Part shown: positions 1 to 11,176 of the stretch, piece after piece | How positions within the stretch are numbered: the first letter of the stretch is position 1 | Layout: each line of letters opens with the position of its first letter | Assembly: GCA_022478985.1 (NCBI GenBank) | Contig: JAKSZP010012182.1 | Coordinates: 29,937 to 93,936, forward strand | DNA: 64,000 nucleotides | Direction of reading: 5' to 3' | Source: Massospora cicadina | Lineage: Eukaryota > Entomophthoromycota > Entomophthoromycetes > Entomophthorales > Entomophthoraceae | The notes under the pieces: generated by a model | Database searches by the model: none | What the model was told of the DNA's origin: nothing | Seen by the model: the letters and a program-made list of their open reading frames with translations, nothing else | Program-made: the position numbers and the translations under genes

Positions 1-412
1 TCTATCAATGTTGTAGGTCCCTTGCCTAATATTTATGGGAAATTACAGTATATTTAGTAGCCATCAGGTATCGCATCAAGTGAGTGGAGGCCAAAGAAGT
101 TAAGAATTTTAGTATCATGGTTATGGATAGGTTCATTATAAAACAATATCTAATAGCACGGATGCACTAAGGTTCAGACTCATTGATAATAATAAATGAT
201 TTCACATTTCATTTATACCCAGGCTAGACAACCTGATTGGTGTTAAAGGGTCATTGATTGCGACTACACCATGAAACCAATAGCAGCATGGAATGAATAA
301 ATGGTATGCATGTTCTAATTTAGAAATTTGTACATTGGAAGGGTCTAAATGGAATCCTTTCCTGCCATATGCCATGTGTGCCTATAATAATGACTTTTAC
401 TCAATTAAAAGC
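1..412 (+). pseudogene. Ty3/gypsy integrase relic, 5' part
   Basis: Reading + frame 1 from the first base gives INVVGPLP, the start of a retroviral-type integrase catalytic core, where families normally have a catalytic Asp (IDxxGPLP); here it is Asn. It is followed by a degraded VAIRYRIKWVEAK block and, near 365-405, a WNPFLPYAMCAYN-like block matching the usual W..LP.A..AYN segment. Stops and frameshifts interrupt the frame, so it is dead. The relic stops abruptly at 412, where the LTR of Gypsy A begins, and resumes at 7745. It is the oldest layer at this end of the window. Its upstream part lies outside the window. Confidence 0.7.
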
Positions 413-1839
413 TGTCATGGAAACGGAAGAAGAAGTTTAGACTGGCCTTCCAGTCAGGATGTGTAAGAACCCAAAAAGCAAGCCAGAATGCCAGATGCAT
501 TTCCAACTGAACGACGTTATATGGAGCCAGGCATTGGGAAATTACGAATTGTTGGTGTAACACAACAGTGAGAATGATCCTGACGATGAACCAGATTGAG
601 CCCACTCCCAACCCAGGGGCCTCGCTGCAGGGAGTGGGATCACAGAAATAGTTTCAACAAGCTCATCGCATATTGGGTCATTTCAAATGGGGGGAAAGGA
701 GATGGATTCTCTCTTGCAATTGGCGGACATATGGCCACAAGATCCCCATGTATTATTACCAGAAGTTCATGATAATGGGTTTATAGAGCCAAAAATATCA
801 GACTCGCTGAATCCAACCAATGATGGAGGGGGCCATAGTGACCATAAGTACTGGTAGAGCCCATAAGGTATGTGGACTGATGGGCCACCAGGGAAACGCC
901 ATCAGGGATGTGGTCAGAAGGAGTAACACAATAAAAATTTGTTTGGTTTTTTGGAAAAAATTTTATTGAAGGGAAAAGGAAGAAAATCGGCCAACAATTT
1001 TCTCAGTGCTATGCAACTGATTAAATAGTGGTTGATTGGGGTAATAACAAGACGGGATTAGGGCCCTCAATTTCAACCTAACTGGAGAACTTTATTAATG
1101 TACAGGTTAGTTCCTTGAGAACTGACATCAAAAAACTTTTGTGGTGGGCTGAATCGCTGTTGGTTTGACCTCAAACATATGAACTGAGGCTCGGCTACAT
1201 TTCTGACAGTTGGTGTGACAGCGTTTAGCCTGATGAGCGATGGGAATCCCCCAAGGCCACCCCACATAGGGGCGGGTCCATTTGGTTAGAAACAGGTTTG
1301 GGATGCCCAACCCACCTGCGCTCGGTTGCTGGGCCATTTGTTCAGTCAGTAGCATCCCATTGGCTGCAATTCTCTAATTGTCAACAGGAGATTTTGAACC
1401 CTTATTGATGGCATCCAATGCTATAGCCTGCCCATCAAGGATGATCCCCGATGACTTTGGTAGGAAAGTGATTTGTTCAATTGACATTTTGATCAAATTG
1501 GAACCATTGGGCGTTCCAGCCAATAGCTCAGTCTTCATGCCTTTCCAGCCATTTGAGATCTGAGCATCAGCCAGATTACCACTCAAATTGGATCTGATTG
1601 ATTTTAATTTGACAAACTTGGTGCAGATTTCACTGTTTCCCCATAACAGTTTTGCTGAGGTGAGTGTGGGTACTGGGGGTGGGATCTATCGTGGAAGAGC
1701 TGTTACCCAGTGCTTGTCTACTACGTGAGTGAGATCGCCCTGAGTAATGAGGGGTACCGGCATACTCTTCAGTGTCTTCTTATTCTGGAATGGGAAAATG
1801 ACTCAATCAACAGCCAGAGGACGTTCCCCATAGCTTACA
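413..1839 (-). repeat. Gypsy A 3' LTR
   Basis: Direct repeat of 6309-7739, of nearly equal length (1427 versus 1431 bp). On the minus strand it starts TGTAAG and ends CATGACA, giving the usual TG...CA termini. Being downstream of pol in the minus orientation, it is the 3' LTR. The 242-codon frame present in the other LTR is broken here into overlapping shorter frames. Confidence 0.85.
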
Positions 1840-2550
1840 TTACCCTTTCCTTTTTCCAAAGGAAGGCCCCGCCACCAGGAAACTGCACAAGAGCCACATT
1901 ATTGTGCGCCTTGGGTAACTTAATCTCCATAATCATTGCAACTTTTTGGGGGGGGGGGCGGGGAGCATTGGGGTGGGATGTGTGGAACGCTTCAACCAGG
2001 GCCATGAAATTAGTGCAATCGCGCGCCTTGAACCAACTGTTTTTGTAGGTTGGATACCCTTTCCAGGCCATGAGATATTGTACAGAACGTCGGGATTTCT
2101 GGGATGCCAGGATAGCCTCTACCTCAGCCTCTTCCCCATTATCAACGACAATTGGTTCCAGTTCCACGGGAATTGCACCCTTGAAGGGAAACAGCTGGGG
2201 AACATGGAAAACAGGATGCTGCTTCCAATGTGCAGGGAGATTCAGTTGGAACGCCCCATTCCCCAGTACCTCCTCCACCAAATGGGGACCTGAGCGTTTA
2301 CTAGCGAATTTTTGGAAGGGGCTTGAATTTTTAAGTGATGGGTATAGAGCATGACATAGGAGCCCACCATAAAATTGTGACCCGGAAGGCGCTTACAATC
2401 CATGAACCACTTGTAGTCATCTATGGCTTTAGTGAGGTGTTCCCACACTAAGGCTTGAGTCAATATGATATGGGCAGCGTGATCCGTGGCAGTTTGAACC
2501 TCAGGATGCAAGCACGGCCTGACCAAAAACAAAGGATTGTAAGCCAGCAT
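1835..2550 (-). pseudogene. Gypsy A integrase C-terminus and chromodomain
   Basis: Two overlapping minus frames (2242-2550 and 1835-2281) cover the end of pol. The upstream part reads through a GPH/GPF-like integrase C-terminal module (VEEVLGNGAFQL, then HPVFHVPQL). Further down comes a chromodomain: VEAILASQK, then QYLMAWKGYP, then NSWFKA, with the conserved WKGYP and a following acidic/aromatic patch. Chromodomains direct chromovirus integration to particular chromatin. A frameshift separates the two frames. The PNAPRPPP tail after the chromodomain resembles fungal chromovirus ends. Confidence 0.85.
1840..1860 (-). other. Gypsy A polypurine tract
   Basis: Immediately inside the 3' LTR the minus strand reads a purine-only run containing GGAAAAAGGAAAGGG, ending three bases before the LTR. 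Such tracts prime plus-strand DNA synthesis. Position and composition support the LTR boundary at 1839. Confidence 0.7.
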
Positions 2551-2729
2551 TGCTTCATAGGGAGAAAACCCTGTGGAAGCGTGAGTCCCATTGTTGTAGG
2601 AGAATTGGGTGAGAGGAAGGTCACTTGCCCAAGTATCCTGCGCGGCTGCAGCATAGCAATGCAGGTACAGTTTGAGGACTTGATTAACTGCTCAGTTTGT
2701 CTGTCGGACTGGGGATGATATGCCGTGAA

Positions 2730-3211
2730 TCAACAGGGGGATATTTTCAGAATCAATAGAAGTTCACTCCAAAACTGCACGGTGAACTGAGGACCACGGT
2801 CACTGATGATCTCTTGGGAAAGACCAAACATCATAAACACATGGCATATGAAAAGACGGGCAGTTTCTTCTGAAGTAATTGTGGAAGTACAAGTTATAAA
2901 AAGGGAAAATTTCGTGAAGCAATCCACCACTACCATCACTGCTTTGAACCCATTAGAAGAGGGGAGTTCGATAATAAAGTCCACAGACACCAATGTCCAT
3001 GGCCCCTCCTACTGATGTAAGGGGTGCAGGAGGCCATTTTATTGGACTGATCTGACTTAGACCTGGCGCAAATAATACAATTGGCGATCCAGGCTAGAAC
3101 TTCTTCCGTCAGACCTGCCCAATTGAAGGTCCTCTTAATCAAATCGATGCATTTTTTGTTGCTGGGATGTCCAACTGTGGGGGGATCGTGATGTGTGCAG
3201 AATAACTCCAA
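2730..3211 (-). pseudogene. Gypsy A integrase HHCC and catalytic core
   Basis: 3211-3050 gives an HHCC zinc module (THHDPPTVGH, then WIANCIICARSK with CxxC). 2993-2730 gives the core: VDFIIELP with the first catalytic Asp, then IISDRGPQF with the second, then the WSELL segment holding the expected Glu. The two lie in different frames, so at least one frameshift separates them. The role was strand transfer of the cDNA into host DNA. Confidence 0.85.
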
Positions 3212-3499
3212 TCAGAAGGAGGGGGAACCCAGATGTGAGACCAAAAGTAAATGAGTCCCTCCTCTAAGGAGTATAGAGAATGTTTGTGACTCAGGTGAGC
3301 CAACTGCTCGACCAATGCTACGCCCTCAGGGCAAGCCATTTGGCTGGCTAAAACCTGGGCCACTAGCGGGGCGTCAGGAGCCAAAGTGACAAATGAGATG
3401 ATGGGGGGAACATTCAACAGAACTTGGGCAGCAGGAATCACGGTAACAAGGTCCAATTCCTTCAGGTCTGAGGAACAGTGGGCGGGACTACAACTCAGA

Positions 3500-3760
3500 A
3501 AATTGGGAAGTACATTGAGTGCACCTTTTACAAATTTGTATTTAAAGTTAAAACTGCACAGGTCCCCATATTTTGGGCTTACAGATGCACCAATTTCTGG
3601 GGTTTACTAAAATATAAAAGAGCCTGGTGATCCATGTAGACCATCAATTCATGTTGAGCACCCTGCAACAGATACCGCCAATGAGTTAATGCCCATGCAA
3701 CAGCAGCCAATTCTTTGTCATATATGGCCCAAGACTGCACCATTGCCGTGAACTACCAGG
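3500..3760 (-). pseudogene. Gypsy A RNase H remnant
   Basis: The minus strand around 3740-3590 reads a DKELAAVAWALTHWRYLL block followed by MVYMDHQALLYF. These correspond to the Glu-containing helix and the DH catalytic segment of Ty3 RNase H. The N-terminal TDAS segment was not clearly recovered. The frame is not open throughout. Confidence 0.7.
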
Positions 3761-4016
3761 AAAAGTAAGCAACCGGGTGTTCTAAACCATCATGCTCCTG
3801 AAGCAACACCAGCCCACTGCTACAACCAACAAGGCATCAGATGCAACAATATATGGCTTAGTGGGATTGGCATGCTTCAAGATGGGTGGAGACATGAACA
3901 CCTCTTTGATTGATTTAAACATCTGCTGGCATTTGGGCATCCAGCGAAATGGTATGTTTTTCCCTGTAAGGGGGTGGAGCGGTGCGGCCAGCTGGGAAAG
4001 TGCCAGTGAAAATTTT

Positions 4017-4769
4017 TTAGGAAAATGATGGTTCCCAAGAAACTTCGAAGTATTTTTGCGTAGTCAAGGTTGGCCATCCTTGGATTGTGTCTAACTTGTT
4101 GGGAGGGATTGCATAACTGTCCTTGAGGATGAGGTTCCCAAGGAAGGTAACCTCCTCCTTATAAAACTCGCACTTGGAAGGCTTGTCAAACAAGTCTGCC
4201 TTATGCAAGGCGGCCACCACTGCTTCCAAGTCAGTAGCGTGTTGTTCAGGAGTTGGGGAGTGAACCAGGATATCATTGATGTATGCAACTGCACAGGTAA
4301 ACTGAGGTCACCAAGTACATTTTCAATAATACGTTGAAATGTAGAGGGAGCATTCTTCAGCCCAAAAAGCATTACACGGAATTGGAAAATGCCACACTTT
4401 GTCTGAATCGCTGTTAACAATTCCTGCCCTTTCATTACCTGGATTTGGTTAAAGGCATTCACCAGATCCAGCTTAGAGAACACACAGGATTTAGCGATTA
4501 CCTGGCTGATTGTTTGCTTCAGGGGCAAGTGGTAGGGATCACAAACCGTCATTTTGTTTAAATGGCCATAATCTATGCAAGGATGAAGAGAACCATCCGC
4601 CTTTCTGGTGAAGACAATGGGGTAGGCGATGGGTGAGGTCTCCTTGAACAACCACCCTTTTTTCAGCATATTGTCCAACCTGGTATTGAGTGCAACTTCT
4701 TCCTCCGCTGTATGGGGATATAACGGGCAGTTGATGTTCACCAACTCCATGGTCATTCAAAACCCGCAA
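4017..4769 (-). pseudogene. Gypsy A reverse transcriptase
   Basis: The 221-codon frame 4091-4756 carries the Ty3 RT fingers and palm: FTRKADGSLHPCIDY, LPLKQTISQV, SKLDLVNAFNQIQV (first catalytic Asp) and FGLKNAPSTFQR. A frameshift follows. In the next frame, near 4270-4283, the YxDD box reads YINDIL, so the first Asp of the pair is Asn (ATC-AAT in place of ATC-GAT, a CpG-type transition). The thumb (KPSKCEFYKEEVTFLG) continues at 4229-4017. Enzymatically dead as seen. Confidence 0.9.
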
Positions 4770-5149
4770 TCAAGGTTAGTGTGTGGGGGCAGGCAATCCG
4801 CCCTTTCCAAGTTGAAGATTCTCCAATAGCACATTAAGCTCTTGGGAAAATTGGCTGGAATGCCCGCAGAAGTGACTAGGGAAGTAATAGAACTAATTCC
4901 TTGTGTCTTCTTAAGGGTGTCGATCAAGGGAAATTCTCCTTCCAGATGATCATTAGCAAATGATAACATATTAGAATCTAAGTGAATCTTAACATGTTGT
5001 TGGTGCCGTTACCCCACACTTAAGATCACCGGAAACACCAGGTTCAGCATGGTGAAAATGGATCACAGAAGCTGAACTGGTGGATTGAAAAAGGTACCAG
5101 TCAGTGAACAACATATGAGGTTTGAGAAGCAGATGAGGCCACCATCACT

Positions 5150-5563
5150 GAAGGACCCGCATCCATTCCCAGTTCTAATTGTTGAGCCATCTTGACACTC
5201 ATGAAGTTCCCTGCAGCTCTGGTATCCACCAGCGCCTCAAAGGAAACATGATGCGAGCTGACACTAATCTTCATAGGCAATAGGAAATAAGTGGAGTTTT
5301 ACGGAAGATTTGACTGACTCTTTTGCAACTAAAGAAATAACTGGCATATTGGGGGTAAGCTCAGGGGCTTTCACCGGAGCAAAGATTGGGAGTATGAGGG
5401 CGGGGGGAGCAACTTCCTCCGTCTGGGCCATAATAGATTCATTTATAGGTGATTCTGTATCAGCCAACTCGGACACAGGGGTTATAACAGAATCAGAACC
5501 CAGATCTACCACTATTTTGGAGGAAGGCGCATCATCTGTATCTACTTTGGGTAACCTGATCAT
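5150..5563 (-). pseudogene. Gypsy A gag-pol junction with aspartic protease
   Basis: A 99-codon frame (5264-5563) of acidic, Pro/Val-rich linker sequence is followed on the minus strand near 5240-5160 by FEALVDTRAAGNFMSVKMA. That matches the active-site loop of Ty3 proteases (normally hydrophobic-DSG/DTG-A). The Gly of the DTG triplet is Arg here, so it is probably inactive. No CCHC knuckle was found in the linker. Confidence 0.65.
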
Positions 5564-5748
5564 AAAATCTCCTTTTGATAATAGGTAATGTGGTGGGGGA
5601 AAGCATTAATGGAGGTCGCGGTAGCACATATTTGATCTACTGATCCTTGGGCGGTGGACTAGACCTCATGATGAGCGGAGCCTAAGTCCAAGCCTGATCT
5701 AAAGACTGCCTGAAGCATATTGATAGAGAGACCCAACGTGGGGGCCAG

Positions 5749-6197
5749 TTAACGGAAGGTAGAGATCAAAGAAACCAGGCTAGGAGCCTCAGCTATGGCA
5801 TATATCAGTCTGAATAGGTGGTCCAATTGTGGCACAGGGGGTTTCAGGGCTGCCAACATGAAAGCCATCAGTGGGGTGGGGTCTCCTGCTTGTGAGGAAG
5901 AGCGCAGAAGGCCTCTAACCCAGCGGCGGGCATCCTCTTCCACAGTGTCTAACGACGCAAGCCCTTGTTGGGCATGAGATAATTCGAAAGCATTGTTAAG
6001 CATGATAGCTGTACGCATTTGCACCTCAGTAAGTGTGTCAAGAACTTGATTGGCGATCTCTCAGGAAGGGATACTCGAGCTTCCTTCTGGGCTAGTGGAA
6101 GGAGGAGAAGGCACCATCTGCGCAGCTTGGGTGGACCAAAGAAGATTTCCCAAGGTATAGTGGATACTTCTCCAAAAATCGGAAAGTGACCAAACAA
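5749..6197 (-). pseudogene. Gypsy A gag-like region
   Basis: Two overlapping minus frames (5949-6197 and 5749-6024) lie between the 5' LTR and the protease, where Ty3 gag belongs. The second includes LDTVEEDARRWVRGLL and PTPLMAFMLAALKPP, helix-rich and consistent with a capsid, but no diagnostic gag motif is visible. Assignment rests mainly on position. The space from LTR to protease, about 1 kb, is short for gag. Confidence 0.5.
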
Positions 6198-6308
6198 TCA
6201 ACAAAAAGCAAGCTACTGATTACACATTCATTTGGTAAAGGGTAACCACTGCAGCGCCCAGTTCAAAGAACAAGGCGGAAGTGGCTGGGAATAATGGTTG
6301 GTCAATTA

Positions 6309-7739
6309 TGTCATGGAAATGGCAGAAGAAGTTTAGAACAGCCTGCCAGTCAGGATGTGTAAGCACCCAAAAAGCAAGCCAGAATGCCAGATGCATTGCC
6401 AACTGAATTACCTTATATGGAGCCAGGCATTGGTAAATTAAGGATTGTTGGAGTAACGCAACAGTGAGAATGATCCCAATGATGAACCACATTGAGCCCT
6501 CTCCTGACCCAGAAGGTCTTTCTGCTGGGGGGTGTGATAACTGAGATAGTCTTGATGAGGTCCTTGGAATATTGAATCATTTCAACTGGGGAGGCAAGGA
6601 GATGGATTCTCTCTTGCATTTGGCAGACATATGGCCACAAGATCCCTGTGTACTGTTGCCAGAAGTTCATGATAATGGGGTTATAGAGCCAAAAATATAA
6701 GACTCGCTGAATCCAATCAATGATGGAGGGGACAATAGTGACCATAAGTACTGGTAGAGCCCATCAGGTATGCAAATCAACGGGCCACCAGGGAAACGCC
6801 ATCAGGGATGCGGTCAGAAGGAGTAATTTAATAAAAATTTGTTTGGTTTTTTGGCAAAATTTTTGTTGAAGGTAAAAGGAAGAAAATCGATCAACAGTTT
6901 TCTCAGTGCTATGCAACTGATTAAATAGTGGTTAACTGGGGTAATAACAAGACGGGATCAGGGCCCTCAATTTCAACCTAATTGGCGAATTATTTGGGAA
7001 TGGACAGGTTTGTTCCTTGAGAACTGACATCAAAAAATTCAGCAGCGGGCCAAGTTGCTGTTGGTTTGACCTCGAACGTCCAAAACGAGGCTCAGCTACA
7101 TTTCTGACAGTTGGTGCAATGGCATTTAGCCCAATGAGCGACGGGAATACCCCAAGGCCACCCCACATAGGGGCGGGTCCATTTGGTTGGGAATGGGTTT
7201 GGGACGCCCAACTTGCCCACGCTTGTTGCTGGGCCATTTGATTGGTCAGTAGCATACCATCAGCTGCAACGCCTGAATTGTCAACAGAGGATTTCAAACC
7301 CTCATTGATGGCATCTGATGCTATAGCCTGCCCGTCGAGGATGATCCTCAACAACTTTGGTAGGGAGGTGGCTTGTTTGATTGACATTTTTATTGAATTG
7401 GAACTTTCAGGCGTTCCAGCTGGTAACTTAGTCTTCATGCCTTTCTGGCCATTTGAGATCCGAGCATTGGCCAGATTACCACTCAAATTGGATCCAATTG
7501 ATTTCAATTTGTCAATATTAGTGCAGATTTCGCTGATTCCCCATAACAGTTTTGCTGAGGTGAGTTTGGGTACTGGGGGTGGGATCTGAAGTGGAAGAGC
7601 TGTTACCCAGCACTCAACTACTATGTGAGCGAGATAACCCTGAGTAACAAGGGGTACCATTACTCTCTTCAGTGTCTTCTTATTTGAAAATGGGAAAATG
7701 GTCCAATCAATGGCCAGAGGACATTCCCCAGAACTTACA
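6309..7739 (-). repeat. Gypsy A 5' LTR
   Basis: Direct repeat of 413-1839. The right edge ends CTTACA at 7739, directly before the resumed integrase relic. The left edge is placed at TGTCATGG by matching the other LTR. Just downstream on the minus strand (below 6309) there is no clear TGG-initiated tRNA primer site, so the inner edge or the priming mode is uncertain. Confidence 0.8.
6932..7660 (-). CDS. 242-codon ORF inside the Gypsy A 5' LTR, unknown
   Basis: An open frame of 242 codons lies wholly inside an LTR, in element-sense orientation. The predicted protein is Ser/Asn/Ala/Gln-rich, with no transmembrane segment and no recognised domain. The homologous stretch of the other LTR (about 1073-1586) keeps recognisable segments (DGQAIA, MLLT-QMAQQ) but is split by a stop and frameshifts. 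It could be a real LTR-encoded product, a displaced gag segment, or chance openness. Confidence 0.3.
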   Translation of the reverse strand: MVPLVTQGYLAHIVVECWVTALPLQIPPPVPKLTSAKLLWGISEICTNIDKLKSIGSNLSGNLANARISNGQKGMKTKLPAGTPESSNSIKMSIKQATSLPKLLRIILDGQAIASDAINEGLKSSVDNSGVAADGMLLTNQMAQQQAWASWASQTHSQPNGPAPMWGGLGVFPSLIGLNAIAPTVRNVAEPRFGRSRSNQQQLGPLLNFLMSVLKEQTCPFPNNSPIRLKLRALIPSCYYPS

Positions 7740-7915
7740 GGCGCTCACCATTTTAGTTACTATATGGGAAGCATCCTAAGATAATCCTTACTTATACTTT
7801 TGCATTAACAAAGAGAAAATGAGCTATACATGATATAGAGAAATTCACCCAAATCATAATTAAACTGTAGACCAAAGCCTTCTCTAATGCACTGGCTAGT
7901 AAAACAAAGTATTGA
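7740..7915 (+). pseudogene. Ty3/gypsy integrase relic, 3' part
   Basis: Directly after the Gypsy A LTR the + strand reads SPF-stop-LLYGKHPKI, then helix-like residues ending near KTKY. This matches the integrase segment (T/S)PFxLLYGRxP and the following K..Y region. Joined to 1-412 minus one 5-bp duplicate, the frame runs YSIKS-SPF with normal spacing. It is the other half of the same relic; no coding signal was recognised beyond about 7915. Confidence 0.65.
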
Positions 7916-10579
7916 TAAAATTATTACCAGGATTGATGGACTTTACCCATCTTACCATAAAGTAGTTGTTATATATTATGAAAATTTTGGGTTTTAATGA
8001 ACTATTAAAGTTGGAGAACATTTAAAAAGTTCTTTTTAAATCACAAAGAAAATGTCTACTGTCGCTTAAACTCTAGTTAGGATCATCTTGGTTTATCTTA
8101 TTTAATGGGTTTGTTTTAAATTTATAAAGAGATATCAGCAGTGCGCCGGCTTAATGGTCAAGGCTTATCAACAACCCTGACGGCCCTAACTTATTTTTAG
8201 TTCACTGATGTTTGATATAAAGGGGGATTGTTAAGATTTTGATTGAACAATAATATGAGATTTTTATATAATTATTACCTTAATAGTAGAATTTTATCAA
8301 ATACTTTGCCCCTGATACAGCAACAACCAGTTATTTTTCTCCACTATGTTTAGATGGGCTATATTTCCAAAGCAAAGTAATATCACAGTTGTTCAATAAA
8401 GATCAATCCTATGACATCCTAGCGGCGCTAAACCTTATATTACGGATTTACTTTGATAATCTAGACTCAGCAGCCATTTACAATTAAATTTTTAGCTATA
8501 TTAGACTCTTGAGGAGTGGTAACATAGCAGGGTGGTTCCTGCTCCACTCTAGGTTGGATTTTGATTGAAAAAGGTTTGAAACCAGCACAGGAAAACTAAA
8601 ACTTGGCGTGGTATATTTGTCCTAAGGTTGACCTACCTCATTTGCCTTTTTTATATTAGACTCTTAGCAGCGCCGCCATAAACACATTGCTAAAGTGTTT
8701 TAATATCCTTGCTAAATTGTCACTGTATAATCAATATATGGGTGATTGCAAAAATTTGTGAATGTCCCAAGACCTAAAATAGTCTTTATGCCTTTTCCAA
8801 ATATTATGCAAATAACTTGAAATCTTAAGTGCTGCTCAGATACAAAGGATTTGGAACAATGAGAAACCTGTAGTTTGAAAAATCATATTAGGAAGTGACT
8901 CCCATTTAGTAAGTGGATCTTGTTACCATATTAAAAATAAAACCTACCAAAAAACTTTGCTATTGACTGTGAGCCCCCCAAGTCACTGTTAATATAAAAT
9001 ATACAATGTGCTTTATTTTGAGTTTTAAACCCTGTTTATAATGAGTAAGGTTTCATTTTATGTTCCAAAGGTCAATGTCTCATATGGTAATCTTAAATAC
9101 AATGCAAACCTAATTGTGCATTTTGAGACCTGAAACTACTGCACAAATTTCAACAAATTAACAAATCAACAAATGTTGCATTGATGTGGCTGTGGAATAT
9201 TGCAGGCCATTTTTTAACCAAACATTATGATCTAAAAATAGAAAACCTTTAAAATGCATAAAACAATATGTCATTACTGTCTCTTCTTAATGTGGATTTA
9301 GTTTAAATCGTTTAAGCAGTCATGCTTTGTGAAGACTTTGTTCTAATCACCAAATCTGATGATTTGAGATTCCATGGGATGGTATGCAGATCCAGTATTG
9401 TGACATTACCCAAGTTATCATAATTAGATGATGGGCGTAGAATACTATTTCAAATTGTCTCACTCACTCAGGGTGTTGATTAAAAGGTTGAACCACTTAT
9501 GATAGATTGTTTATTTGATCACAAAGTGCATCACCAGAAAGTTCAAAAGGCTGGTTCTTGGGTATTCAGGACTTTTATCTATGGTTTTAAGCATGTCCAA
9601 CCATATTAAAGCCTTGGAATATTATTAACAATGGATGGTCTTAAGCACATCAGAGCTCCTATTAACCTCTGCTCACAACAATAGTACTAAGTAAAACTTT
9701 TGGCAGAAATTTATGCTATTTGGCGTTATTAGCACCAAATAAAACAATAATAAAGGAAAATAACATACAAGATTTATATTATTAAATAAAGTAAAAGTAT
9801 ATATATTGCATAAGACATCTGGGTTGCTAGAAGTAGGACTTGATCTATATCAAACCAAATTCTTCTCATAAGGCGATTTTGCATTTGCAATATTTTTTCA
9901 ATTTCAGAAAATACAAATCCTGATTCTCTTTGATAAGCTCTTTGTTTCAATCATATAATATAATGTTAAGCTCTTTATGATTTGTATATATGTGGCTTTT
10001 TATTATGAGCCTACCTGTGGCTCCTGTTGTTTTCATGACCCTTGTGGCTCTTGAGGCTGCATGCGCATCTTAATCATAACAATTGATGGATTTTATAATT
10101 AATTACTACCCAATATATTTATAAGCTCATTTATAGAGCTGTGAAATGGGGAAACTCTCTTTATATGGGATTTTGTTAATCTATATGGCATTAACAGTTG
10201 AAACCAAGGGCATAAAAGGATTCCATAATACATTGTTTGTGATATTATGTGCATACTTTTTCAACCAGTATAGATAATGTTGCGTCCTTTGATGCAATAG
10301 TGACCAGCTGTAAAATATTGTGGAGGTCAGGGATATATAAAGCCCTATGTCATCAAGTACTTTGACAAACTAAAGGCCTTTAACAGTGGCTTTGGAATTT
10401 TATAAACCATTTTTGATTGCTGGTAAGGTTATATGAGACTCAATTGCTATCCAGGCTAGCTAATAAATCACAACTGATGTTATTATCAAAAGAAATGGGG
10501 CTTTCTGAAGAGGGGTTTCACTAGGGAGAGGAATTATACCCTGTATTTGAGCCTTTTTCAACATTACCTCCCAAGAAGA
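7916..10579. other. AT-rich region without recognisable genes
   Basis: No open frame of note on either strand and no domain recognised. It contains the interrupted hairpin at 8514-8549 and a short repeated phrase (ATATTAGACTCTT near 8499 and 8650). Probably old, degraded repeat or intergenic DNA. Confidence 0.6.
8514..8549. repeat. Two-part inverted repeat
   Basis: GAGTGG (8514-8519) pairs with CCACTC (8544-8549), and AGCAGG (8526-8531) with CCTGCT (8538-8543). A six-base bulge lies on the left side and the terminal loop is GTGGTT. Twelve base pairs in an AT-rich setting; function unknown. Confidence 0.55.
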
Positions 10580-10592
10580 GACCTCGCCTTAG

Positions 10593-11072
10593 CTGCGGTG
10601 GCCTCTCCTCATTGCCAAAACTACGCACCGCGGTAGCCCAGTCAGTGGCTCAGCTCCAGCATGGCCTGCCCACCATCTTCTTCCCCCCAACTTCCCTGAA
10701 TCTCCCTGCAGTGACATCTCAAAACTATTTGATGATGCTGAAATCGCTGTTATGAATGTCACAACGCTTGCTTCATTCAACCCCTCAGCCAAAATCACCT
10801 GCCACAGTATCTCCCTTTTCACCCAACTTCCTGAAGCCCGCAAAGAAGCTGAAGTTCTCCTCACAGCTTTTGTTGCAACACTTTCCCATCATTATATTGA
10901 TGCAGAAGTGGAAAACTCCTACTACGCTGACCTCAGCCCCCACTATGCAGATGCCTCAACGCCCTGGCTCTCTGCTCTGATCTGGTATTGTAACCAACAC
11001 CCTTTGATCGAGGTGGGTCTTTCTGAAAACCAACCCCCCAACCCCTCCTCACCCTCTGCCATGGTGGGTTAA
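10593..11072 (+). pseudogene. N1 ORF1-like C-terminal fragment
   Basis: One frame is open for 160 codons from 10593 to the TAA at 11070-11072; an internal ATG lies at 10752. Segments KITCHSISLFTQLPEA, YADASTPW and PSSPSAMVG align with N2's VITSHNIASFTLLHDA, HADATTP and PSSPSALVG. Both proteins end at the same place, so this is a conserved protein C-terminus. No similarity to LINE ORF2 was seen. Function is inferred only from the family: an ORF1-like nucleic-acid-binding protein. Confidence 0.6.
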
Positions 11073-11130
11073 GCAGTTTCTGCTTCCCACCTGGTTAGTA
11101 GTTTATATTGCCGTTTTGAGTGTTGTGATT

Positions 11131-11159
11131 GGTACTGTCCATCCCCTGGTCGGCGTACC
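11131..11159 (+). promoter_or_regulatory. N1 3'-terminal hairpin (LINE-like)
   Basis: GGTAC-TGT-CCA-TCCCC-TGG-TCGGC-GTACC: outer stem GGTAC/GTACC and inner stem CCA/TGG. The length is 29 nt, as in the LINE copies, whose outer stem is GGAAG/CTTCC. The changed stem bases still pair. Likely an RNA element recognised by the LINE reverse transcriptase. Confidence 0.65.
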
Positions 11160-11176
11160 TCGAATCAATCAATAAA

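Larger units (their letters stand above)
413..7739 (-). mobile_element. Gypsy A: chromodomain-bearing Ty3/gypsy element
   Basis: A complete but decayed LTR retrotransposon read on the minus strand. Two direct repeats of about 1.43 kb (413-1839 and 6309-7739) flank gag-like sequence, protease, reverse transcriptase, RNase H, integrase and a terminal chromodomain in canonical Ty3 order. A purine-rich tract sits just inside the 3' LTR. A sampled stretch of about 128 bp differs by roughly 11% between the LTRs, so the insertion is old. The element interrupts a + strand integrase relic. The five bases on each side (AAAGC and GGCGC) are poor matches, but removing one copy rejoins the relic in frame, which fits a decayed 5-bp target duplication. 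Many frameshifts and stops; not autonomous. Confidence 0.88.
10580..11176 (+). mobile_element. N1: 5'-truncated ORF1-like element with LINE-type 3' end
   Basis: A GC-richer island in AT-rich DNA. It holds an open frame to 11072, a short 3' UTR, a 29-nt hairpin (11131-11159) of the same layout as the LINE 3' hairpin, and the end AATCAATCAATAAATCC. The end of its protein matches the end of N2's. Upstream of about 10590 the coding frame is lost, so the copy is probably 5'-truncated, as is usual for target-primed reverse transcription. No target duplication was found. Confidence 0.65.

Noticed and set aside
9480..9620. Possible chromodomain or integrase-tail remnant (DHKVHHQKV, GSWVFRTF) on the + strand
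   Set aside because: Only loose resemblance in one frame among many stops; not enough to separate from chance in AT-rich DNA.
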